Assembly (NCBI GenBank): GCA_022495005.1
Contig: JAGYXB010002073.1
Coordinates: 1 to 64,000 of the forward strand
Length of the DNA: 64,000 nt
Direction: 5' to 3'
Source of the DNA: Rhyacophila brunnea
Lineage: Eukaryota > Arthropoda > Insecta > Trichoptera > Rhyacophilidae
A model generated the notes under the pieces. It was not told the origin of the DNA and did not search any database. It saw nothing but the letters and a program-made list of their open reading frames with translations. This document shows positions 45,638 to 57,500 of the stretch, piece by piece; position 1 is the first letter of the stretch, and each line of letters begins with the position of its first letter. Made by a program: the position numbers and the translations under genes.

Positions 45638-46640
45638 AGGTTTGATTTTTTAGCTGCGCTCATGGAGACATTCTTACAATACGAAATGCGTACATTGCCC
45701 ACATTCAGTTTGGGCAAACCCAATATAAAATCTGATTGGCTGATAACTACTCCATATTAATCAGTCGAAACCTAATTGGCTGCATATTAGAGGTGAGTTG
45801 GAAATACTGTCACCTGTTTGTGTACTCAAGTCTCAGATGAAACTAACCATACTCAGTATGTGTGGCCCAATAAACTTGTTCCAAAAAACTTGTGATGATA
45901 TCATAGCGAGTCGCTCGCCACTTGGTAGACTTTCAACACTATTGACATTAAATGCGCAAGCGACATAGCACTAGAATACAAGACAATTTTAATTTATTAG
46001 GCTATGGCCTATGCATTCGAATGACATAATTAATGTTAAATATGAACAATAGGTCATAAATTTTGTGTCGCAGCCACATTCCCTCGAAAATGTGGCGAGA
46101 TGAAGCACAGGCGCTTGTTATTACCGCTCAAAACATGTTTAAAATTAAAAAAAAAATCATTAATATTAATTTTGTTAACAAGAATATTATAACCTAACAG
46201 AAAAATAACTCATAAATTTAAAATGTGTTTAAAATTTTATAATACATGGGACATTTCGAAAAGCCGAGCTCAGTATATTTTTTAGCGATTCTATTGAAGC
46301 CGATATTTCAAATACTAATATGGAGATGGTTTTAGTTCCAGTTCAGTATGAGACTTATGTCGCATACGCACGCCAAACGCTCTATATAGTATTCCAAATA
46401 CTAGTAAGTGTTTTGGAACAAGTTTCGATACTAAGTATTTTTTTATACTGGTAGTAAGTATACTTAGTCTTCAAAATCGACCAGTTTTCCCACCTCTACT
46501 GCATATCGTTTAATACCACTATGCCGACCAATGAATAACTCCAAATGCGTTATGAACTGATAGAAATAGTGTATGCATCAAATCTATGTGAATTTAGCTA
46601 AAGGCCTATCCTAATAGTCAATAAATGGTTTGTATGGAAG
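45638..46640 (+). repeat. Dispersed repeat split by a hAT element
   Basis: 45638-45787 and 46507-46640 together match 53915-54185: gcgtacattgccca / catacattgccca, tttgggcaaa, tataaaatct, attggctg, then gaccaatga, tgcatcaaat and cctatcctaat. The 711-bp insertion at 45788-46498 is absent from the other copy, giving an empty-site comparison. Confidence 0.85.
45788..46498. mobile_element. hAT element with TAGAGGTG ends
   Basis: Left end tagaggtgagttggaaatac; right end, complemented, tagaggtgggaaaactggtc. Perfect 8-bp duplication ctgcatat at 45780-45787 and 46499-46506. Non-coding interior. Confidence 0.94.
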
Positions 46641-47228
46641 TGAAGATAGAATAGGAATTCCTTTGTTTTTTTTCAGTGAGAGTATTTGCGACCATTTTTT
46701 TTTTTTAATCTTGCATAAAATGAGTGGATATCAAAATAATGCGTTTTGAATTTGGAATGGTTACATATAAACATAATATTATACGGAAAATACTCTTAAA
46801 ATTTTTATATACAATATTATGATACGGGCAGAATTTTATATTGGTATGGTCAATCACTCATAGGACGCCGGTTGCCGACCTCCGATTTACATAATTTCGA
46901 ATATCTCAAAAAACAATCATTCATAAATATTTTATCAAAAAATATTACATACTAAATCGTAGCAAAAATATAAATTGCACCCCATTCTATATATATTTTA
47001 TTTTTGTAAAAAACAGTTCCATGATTTTTCACGTTATTGTTTGTTAATACCAACTGTTAAATACTTGTATATGTACAAGACTGAATTGTCGGATGGATAT
47101 TATTGAAATAATATTACTAATGGCTGCCATATTGAATGCGTTATCGTAGAAAATATATTTATTTACACTTCTCGCCAAGTTGACACAATAAAACAACATC
47201 AGAATTTAATAAATGTTAATTATTGCTG
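46641..47228. other. AT-rich intergenic stretch
   Basis: No gene or delimited element recognised. Confidence 0.5.
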
Positions 47229-47918
47229 CAGTCGCGAAGGGTGTAGGTAGGCTGTTAGGATCCAATATAAATAGTGCAACGTAAACCTTGTCAGTCATAC
47301 ATATTATATGTTTGTATTGATCTAAGACTAAAGTTTAAAGATGGTGTTGGTTAGTTTTTATAAATCAATTAAGCCCTGCCTAAACCAAACCATAACAGTG
47401 GAGGTAGGCTGTGGAGATCTGACAAAAATAATGCACACTAAACTTTGTTAGTCATATTATTTTTTTTTTCATTGAACTGTGAATAAAAATTGCAAATGAT
47501 AATTTTATAGATAGAAGAATATTTTTTGACTATTATCCATTATGGCTTGGTTTCGCAGGGTGTAATTGGATTTTAAAACTAACTAGCACCGTCTGTAAAT
47601 TGTAGTCTTTTAGACCATGTCCGATATTGATAAGATCATATGGACCTCCACAGAGTGGCGGTTTGTAATAATAGTTTTTTTTTTTTACAAGAAATGGATG
47701 TTAGCCACTTGCTTAACCTATTAGGTCCATACTCTGACTTTAAACACAAATTGAAAAACAATATGTGTATTTGCCAGACTCAGGATTCAAACCTCAGACC
47801 CATGACCACAGGCCATCATGGAAAGTAGTTCAATGAAAACAAATAAGTATGACTGACAAAGTTTAGTATGTACTATTTATGTCAGATATTAACAACCTAT
47901 CGCCACCCTTCGCCACTG
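47229..47918. mobile_element. Composite hAT MITE with nested SINE
   Basis: Outer ends cagtcgcgaagggtgtaggt and acccttcgccactg belong to the family of 42528-42910. A second start (cagtggaggtaggctgtgga) at about 47396 shows a nested or tandem copy, and a SINE-like unit lies at 47640-47825. No matching target duplication, so the two outer ends may come from different insertions. Confidence 0.7.
47640..47825 (-). repeat. tRNA-derived SINE, complement strand
   Basis: The - strand has a B-box-like ggtttgaatcctgagtctgg. The body (ttacaagaaatggatgttag, aggtccatactctga, cctccacagagtg) is shared with 53465-53600 in the opposite orientation. The short + strand frame at 47640-47828 is SINE sequence. Confidence 0.65.
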
Positions 47919-48474
47919 GTACATAACATAATATGTATAAATGAATTCTTTATAAAACCATTTTTGACATCTGACAATTTAAAAAATAACAATGCATAGG
48001 TTTGTTTCAAAGGCATCTCTTAAATAAACAATTATCTCGCTGGTTCATTCATTAAACTATAAGAATTCCTAATGATAAAAAGAAAATTATTTTTAATACA
48101 TTCATGATTACATTAAGTCGCGTACACACGATTCATTAAAAATTATGTTATGTTAAGTATTTATGTAATAACATGAGTTTTTTATACTTGCAAAATATTA
48201 TATTTATAACGATCAGTTTCATCTGTCATTACTATAAGTAACAATTACATAGAATGTTGGTCAACATAATATGGCACAACATCGTTAATATTGAAAAGAT
48301 AAAACTCCAAAATAGGTATATATTAATTATTGAAAACATCTGTGTTAAAAATATTATCATTTGTCAAAAACACAGTCAAATCCCCCTCATGTTCGCTGCT
48401 TCGCATTTGGCCGGAATTCTTTGGAAAGTTGGTGAAGTGTTTCACGCTCGCTGATGAGGCGGTATCCTGTTCTG

Positions 48475-48564
48475 TCACGCTTTCACTCCGAGTAGTCTCT
48501 CGTCTGCTGATAGCTCGTCACTCTCCGATCCTGATTTTTCTTTTTTTATAGAACGATATCGAAC
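48475..48564 (-). CDS. STIMATE: STIMATE last exon, tail probably frameshifted
   Basis: Acceptor is tcttctag, phase 0. The exon reads VRYRSIKKEKSGSESDELSA then DERLLGVKA and TGA. Human has [20 protein letters not shown] in this place, so the exon assignment is firm. A different frame beginning around 48500 reads ETTRSESVTEQDTASSASVK and stays open to TAA at 48323-48325. It is serine/acid-rich like the expected tail, which suggests one base has been lost near GACGAGAGAC, in the genome or in the assembly. Confidence 0.85.
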   Translation of the reverse strand, partial: VRYRSIKKEKSGSESDELSADERLLGVKA

Positions 48565-51500
48565 CTAGAAGACAATTGAAAATCATTACCATGGCTGCAT
48601 ACGAGTGGTGAAGTGCACACTAAACTTTGTCAGTTAAGCGTATTTTTTTTCATTGAAATGTGTAGATGTGTAGATAGTGTTAAGTAGTTGGTTCTTAAAA
48701 TTCAATTAAATCCTGCTTAATTCAAGCCATAGTAGATAATGGTAAAAAAATATTTGTTTATCTAATAAATTATCTAAAATTATGCTATTAACGGCCCACA
48801 TGCTCAGCGTAGGTCAAAATGGAGATTTTATGCTATTTTCAAAGCATGATCCTGGACATTCCTTAAACATTGTAGATAATCTATTTATATAATTTTGAAG
48901 CCTTATTATCCTTTATATTTATTTTAAACATTTGATGACTGCAAAAAGTATTTTTATTACATAAAATAGTATTCTTTTAAACCTCTCGCTCTAATGTTTT
49001 AGAATATAGTCATATTTCAGTACATCCATGTGCAGTGGTGTTACGATTTTTTATGTTTATTGATTTTTAAAAGCATTTATAAAACAATTATTAAAATTTA
49101 TGTCAACATTATTTTAGTGAAATATTTACGATAAAAAATTATATTGATAATCTCTGTGATCCCAAATTTGACAAGAATTAGGCATTTTATTATTCAAAAA
49201 ATGGGCAAGATTTACACATTTAAAGATAATTCTAAAGATACTGATTATAACCTATGTCTTTGACCATTCAAATGTGATAAAAATTCTACGAATAATGTTT
49301 GCTTTATAATAATTATTGACCTAAGAATAAGGTAGTATTTTTTTTGAAATACGCCATTTCTATTGGCATTTCCCAGTGGCTAAGCTACAACATACGACCA
49401 TAGCCATAAATTGACAAATGATAAATGAAGTAGGGAGTAAGATCATGTTAACGCGCGTGTTTGAACATGTACCTAACCGAAAAAAAAATATTTTTTTAAA
49501 AAAGAATTGACTTATATACATTATTAATCGAAGGCTCTAGGAACAAAAACTCAATTTCACATTTTCCCAAAGCCCAATGTAGTCAGGCCGTGACATGAAA
49601 CAGTAAATTTCGATCGTAGTGCTGGCTATTGCTCGTACTTGAAGTGCAATATGGTAAACAGTTTGTAACAGTTGTTTCACATGGTAATTAATACATTAAA
49701 GGATTTAAACGAAATATACAATCGAAAATCTTCATTTACTGTGAACAGGTTACCTCTTAAATTCGAAAATAATTCATAACAAGCACTACCGTTGTCACTC
49801 GCAATTCAGTGCACCGGCCTGTCTACAGTCAGCCTTGGATTTTCGAATGGATGCAACAATATACAATGTATATTTTACAAGGCAAAATTTACATTGGAAA
49901 CTAGCGTAACATAACAGAATGGGATGTAAAAATGGTGTAAAGACTCGGGTGTGATGTGAAAAGTTACCTTAGTTTTTATTTTAGTATTATCTGGATGTGG
50001 TCGGTACATTAGAAAATTATCTGTCACCCAAAACATCAGTATCTGAAAAAAAGAATGAGTAAATAATTTATAGAAAGATATTTTATAAATATAATAGGAA
50101 ACACAAAGTTAAGAAGATATTTATAAATAATGGATAATTAGTGTCCGTTTGTGTCGTCCACGCTGTCTATTTTTTTATTGAGATATTATAGAAAACATTG
50201 GATGCCCCAGATAGTAGCACCGCTTTACAAGTGCCACGAATCTTCCAGTGGCCACAGGCCTTGCGTGTACGTTCGGAAGGCTGTTCGACATGAATCATGA
50301 AGTCCTGACAAAGAATAAAAAGAAGTAATATTCCATTTACCTAATGTATTTTTTGCCGTCTCTGGGAGGGGTAAAGACCTGAAACCCCCCTCCATGTATG
50401 CGCGCCTGATTGTTACAATATTTAATTTAATTTATCTGTTAATTTACGTATTTAAGACATCGAAATATTGTGGACGTGGACATAACAAATTTAAATTCAG
50501 CACGTTCACAACATGAGATTTACATTATAACAAATATTACTCTCACGCAGCGTTGCCATGTCTATTGAAATTTCAGTAGATTTACTGATATTTTTTGTTA
50601 ATATATTGAATTTATGATTTTTTTTTCGGAATTCTAAAAATCTACTGATGTTTTGATATTCATGTTTTCCATAATATTTGTAAGTAAACTGATGATTAGT
50701 TAAATAATAAACTTGAAATGATTAACGCACACCTTAAAATATTAAGTCCGCAATAGAATTTAACAAAAAATAAGCTTTCTTTAATAACCTTACAAGTAAT
50801 TTTTGTCTAAAAAAAGGTCGCGTTATTCACCTAATGGAATTACTTGATTTTGTCGGTAGGAATTTATCTAAAAAAAAGTATCGTTAATCACTTTACGTGT
50901 AATTTTTTGAAAATGCAGAAAAGCATTGGTCATTCAACGAGTACCGTTCTGAATACTTCATCTACTGAATTTTTTTGTCACATTCTACTGAAATTTAAAT
51001 TTTGACTTGGCAACACGTAAGAGTCTCACGAGAGAGAAGAAGAAAAAATAAAAAAAACATGAACAATTTATATACAATAAAATAAAGTTTTAAAAACAAA
51101 ATTGATAGTACATCATTGAAAATGTCCATGTCTTTAGGGAACGCATTGACTTGTCTTGCACCCCTCGCTAATGGTGCCTGATAGGCATGACTCGAGGAAA
51201 CAGTTCAGACCCAGAATAAAGGGCTGCGACCATTAGTTTAGCTTAGCAGGCAAAAATGTCAGAAAGAGCAGAAGTGACCTACGAGATTCAAGAGAGTGAA
51301 AAGTGAGCATGCCTTGTAGAAAGGCTGGTGTTTGTATCGTAATTAATTATTCCATATTTAATAGCTATTTATACTTAAAAATGACAAAACTTGATTTTAT
51401 TTGAAGTTATACTTCTTTAGGCGCATTTGGAAAATCAGATCAGAGTGTATTTTCCAAATCCGCCTAAAGAAGTATAACTTCAAAAAAAATCAAGTTGTTT

Positions 51501-54500
51501 TGTCATTTTTAATGATAAATAGCTATTAAATATGGAATAATTAATTGCGATACAAACACCAGTGTTTATCAAGTTATTTTTATGCGATACTTATATCAGT
51601 TTAATGACACACATACAATATAATATAGAGCAAAACATGCATTAGAAACTAGAATACATTATTTTTATCAGTAATTCTAGCGGAAAGCAGTTTTGAAATC
51701 CATCCATATACTTTTAAATACTCTTATCGATAGGGTGTCAATAATCAAAACACAATTAAAATTTATTTATTTTACACAATATATGGCGAATATGACAAAT
51801 TAGAAATTTGACAATATTTAAACAGAAGACATGGTTATAAGAACAGTAAAACACTACATGGAAGTACATAGCATGAGCTAAGTAGACCTGATTTAAAATT
51901 ATATAACAACGTCCACCTAAACTCATCCTCGCACAAGTGGAATATATCAATATCCAAAACAGAATTATTGCCCTCCCAATTGACATTACCAAGTGCAAAT
52001 TAGTTCTACACCTTAGGAGAAAAAACAACTGATGCTTCTGTGTGTCTATTCCAGACGTGGGCAGATACGGCTCTTCGTTGGGTTAAGTGCGGCTCCCAAT
52101 ATCTCTTGATACAAATATAGGTATTTTCTTTCCTCATTTTATACCTACTTGTATTTTCGCGAGTTTTCCTTTCTAAATATTGTAGCAGTTCTTTATAGCA
52201 ATTAAGATAATGTGTACACATGTAATTAAATTTTAATTTGTGTATTTAATACTACGTGAGAATGTGACTATAGTGTGGATCTTTAGAATTATATGAAAAT
52301 CCAGAATGTGGCTCTCGTTGACCATATATGCCCATCCCTGGTCTATTCTATACACAAGGTGGCTATCAACGGTAGTTAATCATATTTATGTATTGAGGTA
52401 TTATAATCGTTACAATAAGTTAACCGTCTAAACTGTCAAAACTGTCTATCTTGCTCTAAAAGTTAACACAGCGAAGAGAGGTGCTTTTAAAACATAGCAC
52501 TTTTTGAGAGTTTTAAGTGTTGTTTTATTTGTCTCGTGCACGCAATTATCAGATGTGGCAGTAATTATAAATGGTAGCATTTCTCAAGATTAACAATTTT
52601 GCACTTACCAGATATAAAAACGATATCACCATAGAAAAGATTTATCTTCGACACCTGTGATTGGAGTTATTCTGAGAACCGTATTATATTGTTCATGACG
52701 TTTTTAAAATAATATAGACTTCTCGTATCCAGCAGTGCTTAAGGCTATACCTCAGTTGAGCCATGGTCTAAAAAGATCGTGGCTAGGCGATGCGCGGATT
52801 GCGGGTAGCTGGTGCAAATGACGCATGCCGAACGAAATATAATTTGTCATATAAATCCAACATGCGTCCATTTAATGTTCTGTTTATTGTTCTATTAGTA
52901 ACAATAATAATATATTCATTGACATGTTTTCTTTTTCAAGTAAATGGGTAATGTTTTTAGTCATCTTTACACGATATAAGAATTAATACCCCCGTCGCCA
53001 TCACGAAACAAATTGACATATTCACACATCGACGTTCGCTCTCCGAATGCCAGCGAGGCCAAAATTTCATCGCGCCTATAGTTGAAAATTATTTGCCGTT
53101 TCACTAATGTATCGTCTTAATCTTTATGTAATAATTTCAATATATAGCTTACATTTACGAAGAACGGTATGATTAGCATTATCACAGCCAACTCGAGGCG
53201 AGGATCTTTGACTGGGGACAGAACCAGGTCAGTGACTCCGACTTTGCTCAGGAACCACACCGCCAATCCCATAATCGCTTTCATAACCACCATTATGAGA
53301 GCGTATAATGCACATTGGCAACCCCAAGAGCAGGCAGACGCTGGTTTTCCTGAAATAATTAAGGTGCATAAAAATTAATAATCTGGATAAAAGAAGACAC
53401 CCATGATAGCCGTGTGTTAACGTTTCGGCCTATAATATCGTGGGTCTTGGATCTGGCAAAAAATTCATGTCATATTGTTTGGACTCAGAGTATGGACCTA
53501 CTACGTTGAGTAAGTGGCTAACATTCATTTCTTGTAAAAAAAAAACAAAAATATCTTCACTCTGTGGAGGCGCATTTTTAGGGCGGCCCTGTGGTGATTT
53601 TATTTCTTTTAGTTACCGCTGTAAGACTACAGTTGTCCAGAACTTAGTAATATTGGGGTATATTGCTATGCCCATATTTTGATGTAGAAAACATATTTCC
53701 CTGCGTCAAGTAAGGGCACCCTTTCTAGGATACATGGTGACACAAAAAGTGACAGAATTTCAAATGCTTACTCTATCGAATTCACGATGATTTCATTATC
53801 TACCTGATCTGACGCCTACTAGTACTGCTAATGGTAGAAATCTAAAAATACTAATAAAAAATAGCACTAAAATGTTTAAATACGTTTTTTCAAAACTATA
53901 AATTATCACTTACAGTCAATGAGGTTCGATTTTTTCGCTGCGCATATATAGACAGAGGTTCTAAAAAAAACCATACATTGCCCAGATTCAATTTGGGCAA
54001 ATCCGATATAAAATCTCATTGGTTGAAAACCACTCCATACTAATCGGTCGATACCTTATTGGCTGTATACATTTTAATACCAATGCACCGACCAATGACT
54101 GGCTCCAAATGCTTTACTACCTATCAAAAAATGTATATGCATCAAATCGATGTAAATTTAGCCAAAGACCTATCCTATTATGGTAATCAACGCTTAAAGC
54201 TATCTTAATCAATTAATGTAGCGTTTTTGACTGAACTATTATGTTCGTAAAACGTGGTGTGCAACCAATATGGACTGATAATGCATGAGAGTTAAAAAAT
54301 GAAGAGTAAAAAACGTGGCATGGAAAGGTGCATGTTGAAAATAATGTGGAATTACCATAAAAGAAACAATGAAAAATATAACAAAGCTGATGAAATGATA
54401 TTATATTAGATATGACGTCTTCCGGTGAATAAATGACTGTTGGACTATGTAGTCATGATGGTACCAATGACCACTAACGGTAGAGAAAATGGCGGTGAAA

Positions 54501-57500
54501 ACTTAAGGGAGACCTTCATCCAACAGTGGATCGACCCTAACTGATGGTGATGATTATAATAATTATTAATGTAGGTTATTGAATAGATGCAGTTTAGTGC
54601 AGACATTACGGTTAACTTTGCGGAGCAATATTCTTCCATAAATGGTAGCGTATTTTAAAAAATCGATGCTGGCAACCAAATTGATTTTATCCAAGGAAAT
54701 TCAAAATTACCAAAATATTGGGAATGTAACTATTTAAATCTTCCAGTTTTGGTAGCGTAGATATAATAAGGTGAATGAAGTTTTTAATAATAAATTAAAT
54801 TGAAAATACCATAGACAAAAATAATAGGTATTTAGTTTTAATGAAATATTTTTGTGCCAAGGTTGAATGTCGAATTGACTTCTGGAAAATGAAACTAGAC
54901 TTACCATATTCACCAAAATTGATCCTGTGGTAACCGTGAATTCGTGACAGCATCTGAGCTATCTTTATACCAGCATATATGATTAGTAATCCTAATGTAG
55001 AGTCTAACAAGAAGTTAATTATGTACCTAGAAAGAAAAAAATTACATATTTCAGTAAGCATACGCATGTCAGTCATTCATATGTTTGCTATATTAAAACG
55101 CATCAGCATTCCCGTGCGAAATAGCAAATTGACTGCTAATTTCTGTAACTTGTGATTACAGTGGCGAAGGGTGGAGGTAGGCTGTGGAGATCTGACTAAA
55201 ATAGTGAACACAACTCTTTCATACATATTTATTTTCATTGAACTAAGGAAACAAATTCAAAATGGTGTTAAGTTTTTAAAATTCAATTTAAACCTGCCCT
55301 ACAGCATAACAGTGTAGGTAGGCAATGGAGATCTGACAAAAATAGTGCACACTAAAATTTGTCAGTCATATTTAATTTATTGTATGAAAAGTAGATACAT
55401 GGGGTCCTCATTATCCAAGTCTGTATTCGTCATTCTCAAAAAAAAACTCCAAAAACCCATAAAAAACACAAGCGCAATAGTTCACAGTTGTCAACTGTCG
55501 CTTTCAACCTTTCAATCCCACACTCCTACGCTATTTCTGTCTAGCTCACATGTCTTTCTTTTCTAAACGTGTCACAATTAAACCCATTTACTAAGTAATT
55601 TTGGTCCCCGTTGAAAGCGGATTCGCTTAAAGAGGTATTTTTTCAGTCTCAATCACCCTCAGATAACGAGGACCCTCTGTACTTTAATAAAAAGAATGCT
55701 ATATTCTTAGATGTTGAATATATTTAGTCTTAAACTAAAACTTATTTAATTAAAGAATATAAAATTACTGCTTATTTTAGAGGATTTAGAGTTGTCATTA
55801 GTCCATTGTTTTTTCCACTAGGTTTTTTTCATTATTTACTAATTAATGTATTTTCTCTAACATAGCAATTTTAAAATTACAACACTATAACGTACATAAT
55901 ATTTAAAGTTATTAAGCCAAGATAGATAATTCATTATCGTACCAAGTGCACGGGTCACCGATGAACTGTGAAGCTAGCCACACGTTGGCCATATGAATTA
56001 TGAAGGCTCCCATTCCTTGCTTGGACGTATCGTAAAACCAAATAAGCCATGGCCGTCTCGTGTAGATTGGTTCACAGAATCGTTTTCCTGGAATAACAAG
56101 AAAATGTTTTTTAAAAAACATTTTACAATAATGAACTTACTCCACGTTAGAATTTTCCAAGTAAATATAGGTTTATTATTAACTTAAATAATACACAATT
56201 TTTGTACTAATTCCACTTTTATTAAATATTAAACCGGTCCAGTTAGGTACTATAAAATTGCATTTTGTTTTAAATTAATAATACAATGCATTTCCGCCAT
56301 GAATTGACAGTTACCAGTGTTAACACCATAAGAGAAATTAAAAATAAATTATATAATGAATATTGAATTGAATGTGTTCATTCGCATCTAGCCAAATAAT
56401 TATTACATTAAAATTCTACATAAATAGCTAAGACAATGACCTTTTAAGCTGATGAAACTGTTCCTGATCGTTATTAAATGGTGTGGATTAATAAATCACT
56501 CTAGATAATATTAAAAATGAAGTATAGTTTTATGAATATTTAACGAGTTAAGGATAAAAGAGAATAAAGCGACGATTACATTATGATCATGTCACGGCGA
56601 TAAATTTAGTCTATGGTTTCGTCATTCCGCAGAATATTTTGAATGATCTCTATAAATTCAATGATGGAGAGTACTAACCCTAATGTAATAGTATTTTGAA
56701 TAATCATTCATAATTCATGCTAATTTCAATGAATTTTAACAGTTTCTACGTGTGCGTACGTTAAAATTATTATTGTTAATTAATTATTGCATCCATAGAC
56801 AATATTTTCAACAGAACCCAATCAGCAGACCATAGATAATAGACGTAAACACCAGACATAGATAATAATTGAATAAAAAATCCACAGAGAAAACCACAAA
56901 AAGCAAAGAACAGGATATTTTGACATGAGTCGAAAATGTGTAGGGGTGCAGAAAATAGAAAAAAACGTTTATTGACAAGTGCTGTTCATGATGTAGCGCG
57001 ATACGTGTGAGGTGACCTTATTGTTTTATTGGCGATATCGGCAGATTTTGTTAACTGACAATGTAACATTCTTTTTATTGAACATACATATTTAATTTGA
57101 AAACACTTCTGAGAAATATTTATATATTTCCAATAGAAAATTTGAAAATTTTATTTGATTATTAATTAGAAAAAAGAATTTCAAGTATTTAATATTTTTG
57201 TACAAAATCGATGTTTTGTAAATTAATATAAAAAATATTAAAACTATGAATTAGTCAAAAATCTTTATGAAGAAAAATTGAAAACTTAATAAACTAAATT
57301 TTAATAATAAATATGACCATAAAATATATGTTATAATAAGATGTGGACGTAAACAAAATTCACATTTCATAACATTCTTCTTAAATTGTAGGTTTATCTT
57401 TGACTTAAAAATCTTTTTAATGTTTTCAGATACATATTTATTAATTAATACAGTTGAAATTGTAAATTATCAAAAAATGTCTCAAATTGCAAGCTTCGTA

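Noticed and set aside
53169..53378. 69-codon + strand frame
   Set aside because: Complement of STIMATE exon 4; the - strand has family motifs and matching splice phases.
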